From Haemaphysalis longicornis (lineage: Eukaryota > Arthropoda > Arachnida > Ixodida > Ixodidae), in NCBI GenBank assembly GCA_013339765.2, contig CM023449.1:37402353-37466352 (forward strand): a stretch of DNA of 64,000 nucleotides, written 5' to 3'. This document shows, piece by piece, positions 1 to 11,618 of the stretch. The notes beneath the pieces are model-generated. The model was not told the origin of the DNA. It worked only from the letters and a program-made list of their open reading frames with translations, and did no database searches. The position numbers and the translations under genes are program-made. Positions within the stretch are counted from its first letter, which is position 1. Every line of letters starts with the position of its first letter.

Positions 1-281
1 AAATCGAAGCTAGGTATATCTGAACTACCTCTCCCAGTGCAGCCACTGCAGTCAAATCAAGCAGACATTCGTGACCGCTACAACCTAGAGACTTTCCCTA
101 GTCAAACGCTGTCTTCAATTTGGAAAAATCCAAGGTCTGGCTTTCCTCACCACTTATGTCCTAAAAATGGGAAGAAAAGGGTCAGTTTTCCTCGTTTGCC
201 CAAAATATTAATACATTTACTGGATTGCGAAACAGACTCAGAAAGGCTGAGTTCCCGGCAACTTATATTTTAATCAGGGTT
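1..281. other. Unassigned DNA
   Basis: I see no coding, RNA or repeat signal in this stretch. Confidence 0.5.
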
Positions 282-866
282 CTTAAAGGAGTACTGCCAC
301 GAAATTTTTGAATTCCGTTTTTTTCGCGGTTATATGTGCCTATGAGCCCACTGATCATAGAATGGCACAATAAAATGTCCAAAGCAGCCTAAATAATTTC
401 TTACAGCTCCGTTTATTCGTGTCAGTTTCGATTTACGGGAAGCGAACGCCGAGGCAGCCGCCATTACAGGAAGGCGCATCTGACGTCACTGTTCTCGTCG
501 CAGCACAGCCGGTTTCGGTCTGGGCCCGCACGCGCGCTCCGGATCGGCCCGACTGGCCGTAGTCGCACGTGACATCAGTCCTAAAAACTGTGACGTGAAG
601 CACAAGGCGCGAAAACGTGCGCCCACAGCCACGCGGCCGTTTTGATACGTCACGGGAGCCCTCATGGCGGTCGAAAGCAGATGACGTCATGAGCTTTGTC
701 GCTGGCGCGCATGAGCTTTCTCATACGCGCAAGGATGAAAATTGATTTAAAATATGTTCTACAAAACGGTTGCGGTTTAAACTACCGATGGGGTATCTCC
801 ACATACAAAAGAAGCTTTTTGCATAGTTATCTGAGCTTTGAAATTTTGTTCCAGTACTCCTTTAAG
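282..866. mobile_element. MITE with CTTAAAGGAGTACTG terminal inverted repeats
   Basis: The left end reads CTTAAAGGAGTACTG (282-296) and the right end (852-866) is its inverse. Similarity continues inward as a degenerate CACGAAATTT / AAATTTTGTTC segment, giving a TIR of roughly 35-40 bp. TTAA lies at each edge (283-286 and 862-865), as expected for a piggyBac-type target, though it also belongs to the inverted repeat. The interior is CpG-rich with TGACGTCA near 479 and 681. No transposase frame is present, so the element is non-autonomous. A second copy starts at 63763. Assignment to a superfamily is inference. Confidence 0.7.
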
Positions 867-1439
867 GCTTTTGAAACTTTTTTTCAAAGCTACTAGGTCA
901 CACGCAACGTCCGTAACAGCATCTTCATTTGAGTGTCCTGGTCAACTGCGCACATCTGGACGGAACTCATGCATATCGCAGCTTGACTACGGACCAACCT
1001 TGGACGTTTCTTGTGTTTTTAATTACTCTCAGCGCCACGTGAAATTCAGGCAGTGCTTTCAATCTGTGCACTTGTGTTTGCAGACCAAACACGCTTACCT
1101 CCGGTGGGGCATGATCGGATAAATTAACTCTCAATCTTCCACCTCGAGCTCCATCTGCATCTCCCCGCTGCTTGATATGCGGGAGATTCCGTATTACCAC
1201 CTATATTGGCTCTTACTTAGTGGGATAGACCTCGGTGTGCAAAGACTCTTTTCAACCAGGCGTAATGCCGTTGGCTTCCATTTGGGCATTGCGCGAAGAT
1301 AATTAACACTCAAGGGCCTTGGCCTTTTGCGAGAGCTTCTCACTTAAATAACTTGCCGTGTTAATCGACCAGATTTAATTGAAATCCCGAAGGTTGAGGC
1401 AGTTTCTTCGCAGGAACATTTCACATCCACCTGAATGCA
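867..1439. other. Unassigned DNA
   Basis: Short frames cross both strands, but none resembles a known protein and no repeat structure is evident. Confidence 0.4.
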
Positions 1440-1580
1440 GCCGTACGGCTACAAAGAAAAGCGGTGCAGCTACCCCAGAAACTTCGCATTTGAAAGAAAA
1501 TACGTCCTGGACCAGGATTTGAACCCGGACCACGGCCTAACGTAAAAATTGATGCACTGTCAGTTAAAATAAAGGCAAGG
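1440..1580 (-). repeat. tRNA-derived SINE-like fragment
   Basis: On the minus strand a box B match GGTTCAAATCC (1516-1526) is followed by a short inverted match to CCAGGACG, like the 3' half of a tRNA. The A box and anticodon arm are not recognisable, so a functional tRNA gene is unlikely. It is best read as a decayed tRNA-derived repeat. Confidence 0.35.
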
Positions 1581-2339
1581 CATTTCAAGTAATTTTTGCG
1601 AAGCTCGACGCATGCCTTAGAAAAGCCCGGCTGGCTTTTTCGCGTGCATTTCTCGAACCCTTTTTTCATGTCAGGGGTATTGTACAGTAGGCAAAATAGC
1701 TTCTTCCGCTGCAGTGTGCATGTAGACGAAGTTTAAATGTACAAACAACTTTCTTCACTACAACTACGCCCTGCACGGCTCTGATATGCCAACATTGTTT
1801 TGCACGAACGAAACTCTGGGCAGATTTGAAACAATACAAGACCACATAACCAAAAGGATGAGAGTGTTTTTGTCAAAAACGATACACTGGTTGGTGGCGT
1901 TGTGACAAAAAACAAACAAAAACGCATGTGTTAAAACGGCTCGATATATACTACGTAACAGCACACAAGAATAGTAAATGAAAGCTGTTTCACGCCGCTT
2001 ATTCGAGAGGCGCTATTAAGAAGGTTCTAGTCGTTTCAACCGCACAGTACGGCCAACTTCGTCTTACCAATCCTTAATTAGGCCAAGAAGACCTCGGCGA
2101 CCCTCAAGCACTTTTAGGTTCTGAATGTTAATGCGATAATGTCCAATTGAACAGCGCTGAGTTCTCCTGTCCGTCAGCGAAATTGCGTAGAACAAACCTT
2201 TTTGTCTCCAGAGCTTAGTCTTTTGTGTGGCCTTGTTTAAGGATGCCTGGAGTGACGTTTTGTCCAGTGTCTTTCCCGTTAAACACTCGCACATCATCGG
2301 TCATATCTTTATGGGTTCACTGTGTCTGTGGGGGAGTTA
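1581..2339. other. Unassigned DNA
   Basis: AT-rich sequence with only short frames on both strands. I recognise nothing in it. Confidence 0.4.
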
Positions 2340-2705
2340 AGAGGTGAGGGGTCACGCGGGCTCCGCCAGGCTTCATGGGCTCGCCATGTAATACCCGTTG
2401 TGCTACTGGAAAATTTCAACGTGGCCGTGTCACGATCCCTTGTGGCCTTACTGCTGTCGTTTCTGGTCGAGCTGTTTCGTTTGGTGTGTTGTACAAACAG
2501 AACGATGGCTAGGACGCGGGAATGAAACGGACAGTGACACGTTTGTCCGCTAGAATAAACGCCGAGGCCGTTCAAGTTTTATTCGCTAATTAGCTAGTTA
2601 GTCTGATAATTGCAAATGGCAAACAACCGTTTTTTTTTTGTTTTGTGCCCTCATTGTACTGCGCCGAGCTTCGCAGGTCATTCTTCTTCAGAGGGCGGAA
2701 GTGCA
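2340..2705 (+). repeat. Dispersed repeat with endonuclease-like 'PVVLL..FNV' frame, copy A
   Basis: A short frame (2322-2525) reads PVVLLENFNVAVSR and then CCTNRT. The pattern resembles the GDFN motif region of exonuclease-endonuclease-phosphatase (EEP) domains, here with GD replaced by EN. The same nucleotide block recurs on the minus strand at 45905-46225 and 46600-46830, sharing the TGTGTTGTACAAACAG segment and the later GACGTTTGTCCG..AAGAATAA segment. The GCTTCGCAGGTCATTCTTC tail near 2670 matches the copy at 45.9 kb. It is therefore a multicopy element fragment, not a host gene. EEP domains occur in non-LTR elements and in Helentron-type Helitrons; which of these it came from cannot be decided here. 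Confidence 0.5.
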
Positions 2706-5700
2706 CTGAATATTTTTTCAACATTTTTGTAGCAAATGTGCAAAGAGGCTTGCCGTAGGGATGTAATAAGGGTTTCTTAGAGTCACCTGGCTTACTACAA
2801 AAAAAAAGGAAACCCCGCTCTTCGATGTTATATTGGTCTGATGGAAAATGCGGCCACTGCAGACAATAGTTGCCTCTCGTCTTACAAAATGTGATGAGCC
2901 CTTATACGACGGCACCACTCCGAGAAGTTTCCTTCGCTGGTGTACAGTGTAAGAAGGCACGTGAGGTCGAGTGGTATAGCAGAACTCCTACTACATTAAG
3001 AGCACAGCCCCGCTGCAGGATTTTGGACGAGCTCGCTGCTTCTGTACAGGTTGTCTAAGCTTCTAGTATGCGAGCTCGGCAACCAGCCACTGTTTTAGCG
3101 GCAGCAGGCAGGGCGCGCTGAATAATAGAAGCATCTCACAGACGGGCTCGCACTCATAATCTCCCCGCAAGCAAGATAAGTGTGCGAGGGCGATCGACTG
3201 TATGAGCGCCGTCGGTACCTTTCACGGCCGGCCAGCTTGGTCCGCCAGCCGGGCTCGGGTTTACGTCTGCGGCTGCTGCACTCACGCGATGAACGTAGTA
3301 CAGCGCTTCATCAGTCGTGTACATCTCACTGAACGTGGACGCTGTCATCACGGACCTGTGTGTATAAAAGACTTATTGACGGCTTTCAAGCCTCGCGGCC
3401 ACCACAAAATAAATATGGCAGAGTGCAACCACACGATGCATCCTGTGGCTTTGACGCTTGCTTGCACAGATCGATTGTGCCACTGACGGGCGACCAAATA
3501 AAACGCCAGCTTTTATAGTTTGGCTTAAGTTTCAAAATTATCTCAACCTCGTATTGTATGGGGAGCTTTCGGGAAGCTTAGTCTATGATTTCGCGCTCTT
3601 GTAAAGAGCTTAATTAGCAGGGTGAGGATAGGTGACAATCCTAACTTTCACCAGCAAATGTACAGGGTGGAACGAGGTCGAAAGGAAACCGAAATGCTAA
3701 ATTAGAGCTTAGTGAAGAATAACAGTATTTGAACGGTCGGCTAATAATTTTGGACGTATCTGTGTGCATGATATAAAAAGAACGCAGAACCTCGCAGAAA
3801 CTCATTCATGTGAATGTTGCAGAGAGTTTTCGAATTTCGTTCGTTTTTGCCCGGAATTTTCAATAAGTATGCATCGCGCATGCAAGGAATCCACTTAACA
3901 TGAATACGTTTTTACTCTACACGTCATGTGAAAATGTTTATAACTGGGGTTTAGCGTTCCATAAGCGCAGACAGCCAACAACCAGAGTTGCACGTTTATT
4001 TGTTGTATCATTTTTTTCCGTTATCGTCTAGCCTTTGCGATCTATGAGTAAGGAAGCAGAGAAAAGGAAGAAAAGGTCACGGAAAGGTCTGCCTAGATTG
4101 CCGTGCTGCTACTCTTTTTTCGCTTTTTGTAAACAACGAGCAGACCTGGAAGTCCCCGTTTTTCTACAAGCATAAACAAAAACCCCTCTGTTCGGGGAGC
4201 CTGCGTCTATGCAGTAGTTTTATTCATGTACCTGCCAAAAACATTTGCAGGCGTGGCACTGAAGGAGACAATATGGTCGCCAAAAGGGGTCCATCATTTT
4301 CGTTTGATGATATTTTGTGGTTATTATAAATTAAATTCAAATTTTAGGCATCCGCTTCCCGACAACTTCAGAAAGCCGGACTGATGGTAATTTATGCTTA
4401 CTGTCCCTAGACTGTCATAGAGTTTCTTTTGCTTTTTCTTAGGGGAGCGGAAGGCGGCTTTTGCTTACTAACAGGAGGAATCACACCATAATTTCTACGT
4501 TAGAAAAAGTCCCTTAAGATAGCCACAATAAACGAAGGTAGAAAAAAAATGGCTACCAAAACTTGCAGTCATGTCACGTTATCTGCAGAAGACTTGATTG
4601 TGATGAGCTTTTGAGTTCCCTTTTGAAAATACTAATCGGATTTAGAAAAGGAAAGAACAGGGTCATCGTTTTTGTATTTGGAGACCAGGAATTACCGGGT
4701 GGACAGAGTAATTTCTCCCTTAAACGCGTTGCCCCAGGGTAATACGGTGCGTTGAAGCGGAAAGGTAAGCTATACAAACGAGAACATGAGAACGAAGACG
4801 TTCGGTGTTGTCATATACATTCAAAGTGTTTTTAAAATATCACAAGTTTTAGACGTCACTCGGACACGCCGGGATTAGTAAAAACTAAAAGGCGAATCAG
4901 AGATGTAAAAGGCGTCGTTCGCAAGAGCGAAAATACTTACGCAAAAAAAATTGAAGGAAAAACTCTGGAGCACATGCACCGAGGACACTGAAAAAATTTA
5001 TTGTTATTTTTTGCTGAAATAAATTTAGCCGGATTAAACAGGGGAAAAAAGTGCAATGTAGCTACGCTTTCATGAAGCACGCTGTCCATCACATTCGACT
5101 AATTATGTAGCACGACCACGGAAGAACTTGAACTAAAATCTGGGAACAATAAAATTATAACATTAAGCAATTAACGATGAACCGATGAGAAGGTGGAGCG
5201 TCATCAGTATAGCCCTTTGATTCATTTACTTCCTGCCGTTAATGTGCTATTCGGAGACCACATGCTGGTCGGTTTCACTTCCGTATTCGAACTATTTTTT
5301 TTGGCTATTTACTTCGATATATGAAACCTATATTTATTTTCCCTGCCTAACATTTTGACTTTCGTAATATTCCGGTCAAATTGTGAAATTGGATTGGCGT
5401 GTTCTGCGAGACGAAAAAAAGTGGAACTTGAGGACATCTAAGCACTTCTTATAAATTGTAAGTGCGCAATCATTATCGTCCCGTTGGATCTGAGTCTCCT
5501 CGCAGTTGTCCTCGGCGATCAACGTTTTCGACTGCCCAGGTTGCGGCCACCGAACTTTTTGTCAGGTTTAGACACCGTAGTGGCGAAAAGCGCGCTGCAG
5601 CGCACAGCGGCCTGTCTGGCTGATTACTCTTGGCAGGACAATAAAGACAATGGCTTGGCGTTGGCCAGAATCGTGAGTTAGTGTCCCTAGATAAGGTTAG

Positions 5701-7862
5701 TAACCGTACCGCCACTGATGCCCGCAAGTCACGAATGGCGCCATTTTGGTGTTTGTCAGTGTTGCGCGACTGCCGCATCTACAGCCCCGTTTCTTCGACC
5801 GGGTCGTTTGTTAACAACACTGCCGAAGATGCAGCAAAACGGCATGACGGCATCTTCGGACGCACTTTTCCGGGTGAAATGCTGTTACAGGCGTTATCTT
5901 TGATTCGCATTCCAAACGACGTCAGTCACGTGCAGCCGCAGAGCATGGTGAGAAAGCTAAGTCTGCCAGAGTTGACCGACTAAAACACATAAGCAACAAA
6001 ATTGGCGGCACCCATGAATCGCTGCAGTGTAAACAAATGTCACGTGATGCCTACTGAACAATCTTCATGGCAGCAGCATGGAACGTTAGGAGATAAGAGT
6101 GCCGATACTCTGTCACCTTATCTAGTGACACTATCGCGGAGTTCTCTGTGTTGTATTTTGGAATTGTATGTTTTCCGATACACTTTTGCGGGTATCTGGT
6201 ACACCTTGTAGCTAAGGGGCGATTTAGGCACGTGAGAGTTTCGTTTCGGTGTGTTGACGTCGCAGCTAAGTGACGGTCCGTGAATGGGCGCGAAAGCTTC
6301 CGACCAAAGCTGCCATGGCTTTCAGCTAAACCACTTGTGCGGGTATGTGAGAATTGTGGGTGTGTATGGTGACGTCGTAACCAAACAGGAATACGCGCAA
6401 CGGGCTTTGGCTCCCGACATCAGCTGCCATCGGCGATCACCAATCCAGGCATGTTGTTAAGTCTACTTGAACTTGGGGTTATTTAAAAGAAGTGTCAAGA
6501 AATGTCAACGGACATTTTTTAAGTCGAAATCCACACCGCACGCTTTTCGGCTACCTTGAGTAAGGTGTAGTCGTGAAGACGAACTGGTATGGGAGGGTGA
6601 GTGTTTGAAAACTACAGGTTTGAGTCTCCTCTGGACAAAAATGTCCTTACTGAATTCTCTCATCTTTTTTTTGTGCCGTCGGCCATATAAGGAGCCGTTA
6701 CGCTGCGACATACGCCGAGGCGGAAGGCCAAATTTTCCACTTAATATTCCGTATAATCATGATTTAGCATTATTGAAGCAACAAATGTTCACCTGCCTAT
6801 CATATAAGGCCGGCGCGCCAATTTTGATTTCCTTAGGAGGGGAGTTTCTAGTACAGGTCTTGCCCTAAAGCAGAATTCCTGTAGCTCAGAGTCACGTTTA
6901 TGCTGGCAATTTTCTTTTAACATACGCTAGCATAATGGAGCATTTTAGCTGAGTGTTAATGAAAGTGGTTCACAGCTTGTTCAGAGTAACAGACACTGCC
7001 CTTGCACATTAACTTCTGCCGCCAGGCATGCTTGTACACAAGCCTCATTTCTTTGTGCGTACAGATCGCCCGTTACGTGAGAGCATATAACTAGCAACCT
7101 TGGGCTGTTAGCAATCTAGCAAGAGTGAGAATGGCTCATTGATTACACCACACTAGGCCACTGATTGGGCACCGGGACAAACAAAGCTAGGGGGGGTACA
7201 AAAAGCCACGTGACCCACTTCTCTCACTCTCATACAGAAACCCAAAGGTATTCCGGAAACCACAAATATGACAGAAATGAAAACCAACCAACTAAAAGCA
7301 GATCAATATCCGGGAATCGGCTCCCGGGCGACACGTCTAAAATTATTATTATACCGTGCACGCCTATGTTTGTGCTCTGCGCCAAATAATTCCTTTCCTT
7401 TGTTAACACGTGGAGCGCCTAACAAAGCTTGGTCGCCAACCTATTGACGCATACCAGCCACCGCGTCGCCAGTTTCAGACGCGTGGCGAACAGAAACTTT
7501 GTCCAGTAACTTTGAGCAGTGCAACTATCATAGACAGAACGTCTGGTGGCCTCTTCCTAACTCTGACCCAATGTTTGACCCATTGACCGACCTCCAGCTC
7601 CCGTCCGCTTCGGGGATTCTCGCAAGGAAATCCTTCATCGAAAGCTTACATCGCTTTCAGCTATTATGGAGTGCCCGACGCGTTTGTATGCGTCGTCTCC
7701 GGGCCAGCTCATCGGATGGACACAAAAGCGCGGCAAATAACAAAAGCCTCCGCTGTTTCTCCCTACGCCCCTCACGAAAGTCCGTTCGGCCGGCGTGAAA
7801 CAAACACCTTTCAGGTAAACAAGGTAACCCCAGCGAAAGGTACCTAGTTGCCGGGCGGTTTT
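2706..7862. other. Long unassigned region
   Basis: About 5.1 kb without a recognisable gene, RNA or element. Base composition is AT-rich to about 5.4 kb and more GC-rich between about 5.5 and 6.1 kb. Frames of 60-100 codons occur on both strands without protein-like motifs. Only small chance palindromes are seen, for example near 7310-7327. Confidence 0.4.
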
Positions 7863-8310
7863 AAATGCAGAGCATTTCTTTAACTCACGATGTCACCCGG
7901 CGTTGGCGTGCCTCGGCGTCCGCAACAGCCGTTCCAGGTGCGCCCTCTCCCCCACTCCCCCTCTCCCGCATCACGCTACCCTCCTCGCTCTCAACAACAG
8001 GTCCGCACCCCTCTCCCTACACTATATAAAAAATAATACTTACCGGCGACTGGTTTCGATCCCACGACCCTGCGGGAGGAACGCAAGGTACATGGTGCTC
8101 TACCCACTGCGCCACAAAACCGACACAGAATGAAAGGCTACGAACGCGCCTTATATCCTTGACTCATTCAAACTACGTCAAGAAGCTACTGATACAACGC
8201 ATTCACTACCACCAACTCCCCAAACACTAAACGTTAACGCAATACAACCACCCACTATGCGACGCATTTACTCGAGTCCTACTCGCGGGGAGATGGGCCC
8301 TTTTTGTTCG
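7863..8310 (-). mobile_element. Fold-back element with tRNA-like core (copy C1)
   Basis: The left end AAATGCAGAGCATTT (7863-7877) is matched by a degenerate inverse, TGCGACGCATTTA, ending near 8270. On the minus strand the core (about 8043-8120) has a tRNA-like A box, TGGCGCAGTGGGTAGAGC, and a degenerate B box, GGGATCGAAACC. The adjoining segment CTACGAACGCGCCTTAT recurs at 19518-19534 and, inverted and diverged, at 18940-19010. A degraded stem-loop end follows at 8271-8310. The core is a SINE-like module inside a TIR element. It is not a functional tRNA gene, because the B box is altered and no intact acceptor stem is visible. Confidence 0.55.
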
Positions 8311-8690
8311 CGTTGCCTCTTTCTTGGATTTGCGCAAACAGGCTGGCTTCGCCATCATTTTTTAATTATTAAGTGAGGGGCCCGAACTTAACACCCCGTG
8401 TCTGATCGGCAGCTTTTTTGTATGGAAGCATCATGGCTAAGGGAAGAACACGGGGGGAAGCGGACTCAGAGTAATTAGTTTTTCACTGATGCAGTTTATT
8501 GGGCCTAAGGGTGCGTGGACTGAGAGTGTTTCCCTGTCATCGGCAGTTCGGGCCATGTGTTGCAGCATATTTCTTGCAGCAGAATAACGATCCGTGGCTC
8601 TCTATCAACGCTTACTGAAGTTTAATCGAGGCCTTGCATTGGCGGTGACGGCAGAAAAAAAGAAAGCTTTGGTGTGTGCATTGTGGAGGG

Positions 8691-8691
<1 letters not shown>
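8311..8691. other. Unassigned DNA
   Basis: I recognise nothing in this stretch. Confidence 0.4.

Positions 8692-8732
<41 letters not shown>
8692..8732. repeat. (AG)n microsatellite
   Basis: About 20 uninterrupted AG units. A shorter AG run lies at about 9271-9288. Confidence 0.95.
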
Positions 8733-8735
<3 letters not shown>

Positions 8736-9492
8736 CAAAGTTGCAGCCAAGAAAGGGATAAAAGGGAGAGAAATAGAGAGGAAAAGAGAAACTAGGCAGC
8801 TGTTTGAAGTTTAAAGAAAATTTCCCGTAATTTTCTCATCCGGAACCGGATTCGTTGCAAGCGAAACATTGACCAATTGAAGTGGTCTAAAGTGAAGTGT
8901 ACGTCATGCAATTCGATTTCAACGGCCAGTTTGTGGGCTAGTGCGGAATAGTTCCCCAACGCTTTCAAATTGCACAGTGCTAGGCACGAGAGAAATGAAA
9001 CGGAAAACTCAGCGAGTTTAAACCCGCATTGAAGTGGTGTCAGGAGCGATGGACTTAATGAATTCATCACACCGCAGATAAGTTGACAGAGGACCGTTTA
9101 CGGGAAGATAGAAAGCAAAAAATGGAGCTGAGACGTTCAACTAGATTTTTCAATTTACTTCTAACATCCCGTTCGATTGGGGGCGATTGTGTAGGCTCTA
9201 TCAATGAAACTAAAGGCTGTGGAATGTCATAAAGGATGTTCTTTTAGTTTCGATCAAGGTATCCGAGATGGCAGAGAGAGAGAGAGAGTGACACAGCTGG
9301 GAGTGCTCATTATAGGAGGCATAACGATAACAGACAACTACATTTTGTTACGTTGTGTTTACCAAAAAATAAGGCCCCAAACGCCATAAAAACCGGCCTA
9401 ATTAGCGCTTCAAAACCACAACAAAAACTTCACCAAAAATGCATAAATAGTATTAATTTCCCGAACTTCACTCTGGAGTTCAAGTGGTGTTC
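8733..9492. other. Unassigned DNA
   Basis: No gene or element recognised. A purine-rich stretch follows the microsatellite. Confidence 0.4.
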
Positions 9493-9536
9493 AATATATG
9501 GGTGGAATATGATAAAAAATTAAACCGTTTTACTCA
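9493..9536 (+). repeat. 44-bp direct repeat, left copy
   Basis: This block starts AATATATGGGTGGAATATG and ends CCGTTTTACTCA. It is identical to 10676-10720 except for one inserted G in the right copy. The pair brackets about 1.14 kb that contains the TIR element at 10028-10574. Confidence 0.9.
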
Positions 9537-10027
9537 AATGAGCAAATGAGCTCCAACAGTTTTTGTGGACGACCGGTAATAGCCCAAACTAGACCTTGTG
9601 CCGTCATAGGGGCAGTGCGAGAAAGTTCTTCGTGAGTCGTCACACAATGATTTTTTTCTTATAAGTATGAAGCTTGTAAAACTGAAGGGTGTAGAAAGAG
9701 TGTGATTGTTTTACTGACACGGAAAACGTTTGAAATTATTAAACGACTCAGACTGTAGTTTGTATTTACCTTTTCGTTGATATACGAGACGGGTACTCTG
9801 AAGATAGACTATGCGTATGGCACAAAAAACTTCAAATTCGTGCGTACGGCATAATATCCACTACGACTAACAGTACACAAATGTGCCCCTTAAAACAATC
9901 ATGGCGTCAAAAGTCATAGCGCAAGCCACGGGACGATTTAAACCACTTGGTGTCTGTTCCTCAGAACAATACCGGCTTCAGAAATGATCCTATCTGAATC
10001 GCACTAGGCAAAAAAACTCCCAAGCAT
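9537..10027. other. Unassigned DNA inside the 44-bp repeat pair
   Basis: AT-rich sequence with no coding or repeat signal that I recognise. Confidence 0.4.
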
Positions 10028-10574
10028 TTCCCCGAGGGTGAACATGGTTAAGTGCGAATGCACGGGGTGATGCTATGAGGGGGAGTAAAGTTAAAATCCG
10101 TTGGCATTCGCCCGTGAGCGCGCGCGAGCCGACCCACGGAGGTCTGGCGGTTTATCGCTGCATATATAGGGGGGTACGCCGTGCCGAGCGCGCCGAGCCA
10201 GGTGGCTGAGAGAGGAGGCGAGCGCAAAGGGAGGGGGACAGCGGCGCACGGCAGCTGCAGCCGAGCGAGGGGGAGAGGAGAGAGTGTGACGTCACGGTGG
10301 AGAGAGAGGCGCGCGGCAGCTGCTGGGGAGAGGAGGCGCGCTGTGACGTCATACCATGACGTCACGGCGCGAGGAGCGGTGCGGGGAGCGGCGCGCACCC
10401 GCGCAGCCACGGCGAGGAGGCGGAGCGAGCGCGGTCACGTGGTGAAGTGACGTCACCGCGCCGTTGCTACCGACGCTCCTCTCCGCTCCACGCCGTTGCT
10501 AGGGAGAGGAGGACTGCGGACGCCGCCGCCGGCGGTGGAAGGTTTGGGGTCGCTTACAAAGTGCATTCGCACTT
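10028..10574. mobile_element. GC-rich MITE with AAGTGCGAATGCAC termini (copy B1)
   Basis: AAGTGCGAATGCAC at 10050-10063 is matched by its exact inverse GTGCATTCGCACTT at 10561-10574. Left of it is the stem-loop TTCCCCGAGGGTGAA (10028-10042) that also precedes this motif at 18762 and, inverted, at 63956. The right end GGTTTGGGGTCGCTTACAAAG matches the right end of the element at 18751-19179 apart from one base. The interior is very GC-rich, which opens long frames on both strands (for example 10048-10410 minus and 10181-10450 plus) without protein-like content. It holds four CRE motifs and a minus-strand TATATATG at about 10162-10169. Confidence 0.65.
10287..10455. promoter_or_regulatory. Cluster of four CRE/ATF palindromes
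   Basis: TGACGTCA occurs at 10287-10294, 10344-10351, 10357-10364 and 10448-10455, two of them extended to GTGACGTCAC. TGACGTCA is the established CREB/ATF half-site palindrome. A TATATATG box lies on the minus strand about 120 bp away at 10162-10169, so a leftward promoter is a reasonable inference. Confidence 0.55.
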
Positions 10575-10675
10575 AAAAAGTGGCATCAAGTACATAAGTG
10601 GCATGATAAACATGATCCCAAGAAGGGGGAAACTGGAGTAATAAATTGACGCGGGGAAACCTGCTGTAGGTTGCG

Positions 10676-10720
10676 AATATATGGGTGGAATATGATAAAA
10701 AATTAAAGCCGTTTTACTCA
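10676..10720 (+). repeat. 45-bp direct repeat, right copy
   Basis: Partner of 9493-9536, with one extra G before CCGTTTTACTCA. Confidence 0.9.
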
Positions 10721-11519
10721 GTGTGAAAGCTGTCGGGAGTGCAAAGCAGTGATTCGCCGTAATGGGGTGTAGCGCGTTATCCGCTCACTGTCACCACCCA
10801 TCACGCTCTTCGACGATGAATATGCAATTCAAATTTCCCGCCTTCGCACTGCTCGTTCGCTCCCTGCGTGAAACTGCGCCAGGAGGAGTTCTCTTCTCTT
10901 TGTGCTTGCTTTTTTCATATGTTGTAGCTGTTTTGCGTCATTTCGAAAGCGTAATTTTTTTTCTAGCGCGCATGGAGCCCTTCCGCCTCATTTCTAACGC
11001 ACCATCTCTTCCTTGCGCGGCTGGAGCCTTTCTGCGTCAATTCGAACGTGCCGTTTTTTTTTGTTTTTTTTGCGCAGCTGCTTGTTGCGCTTACTATCGT
11101 AAACCAACGAGCGTTACTAACTAAATGCACGTGTGGGCTGCCGGTTATATGCACAGATTTTGCCTCAAATGTACCTGCAGTTTTCTTTTCGGCACACAAA
11201 GGGGAGATGTACGACAGGCGTCAGCGTTACAGGTTTTTGAACGGTTAAGGGGTTAACGGTTAAGATAAACCGCTTTGCTTTCGAAGCCTCTGGGTTACCC
11301 CGCGACGACGGAACGCCGTGTGGCTCTACTTGGGTCGAACGAGCGAGCTATGACGAGAAGGCGATCCCGTAAAGTGTTCTGTACTTAAAAGTCGCTATAT
11401 TTCAAATTTGCTGCTAACAAATTTGGTTGTCTGAACCCTTGTCTCTTTGCCAAAACAAACGCGTCCCAACTTGCGGCCACAGCTTTACAGCCTCTAACTT
11501 TTTGACCCTCTACGCATCA
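10721..11519. other. Unassigned DNA with weak internal repetition
   Basis: Around 10860-11065 a degenerate unit recurs about three times, with TGGAGCC..TT..GC.TCA, TTCGAA and a T-run. No gene is recognised. Confidence 0.35.
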
Positions 11520-11618
11520 ACGGCTTCCCTTCGAGAGATAAATCTCTCAAAGGGAAGTCGTTGGGAAGGGAAGGGAACGAGACTAACGTGGCCACGCGCA
11601 CTCGTGGCCACGGTAGTC
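11520..11618. repeat. Two adjacent hairpins
   Basis: ACGGCTTCCCTTCGAGAGA (11520-11538) pairs with 11543-11561 apart from two mismatched positions. Immediately after it, GACTAACGTGGCCACG (11581-11596) pairs with 11603-11618 with one mismatch. The pair lies in a GC-rich block and may be part of a degenerate fold-back repeat. Confidence 0.7.

Noticed and set aside
10048..10450. Frames of 89-120 codons on both strands
   Set aside because: GC-rich MITE interior with low-complexity Arg/Ala/Ser composition and no motif.
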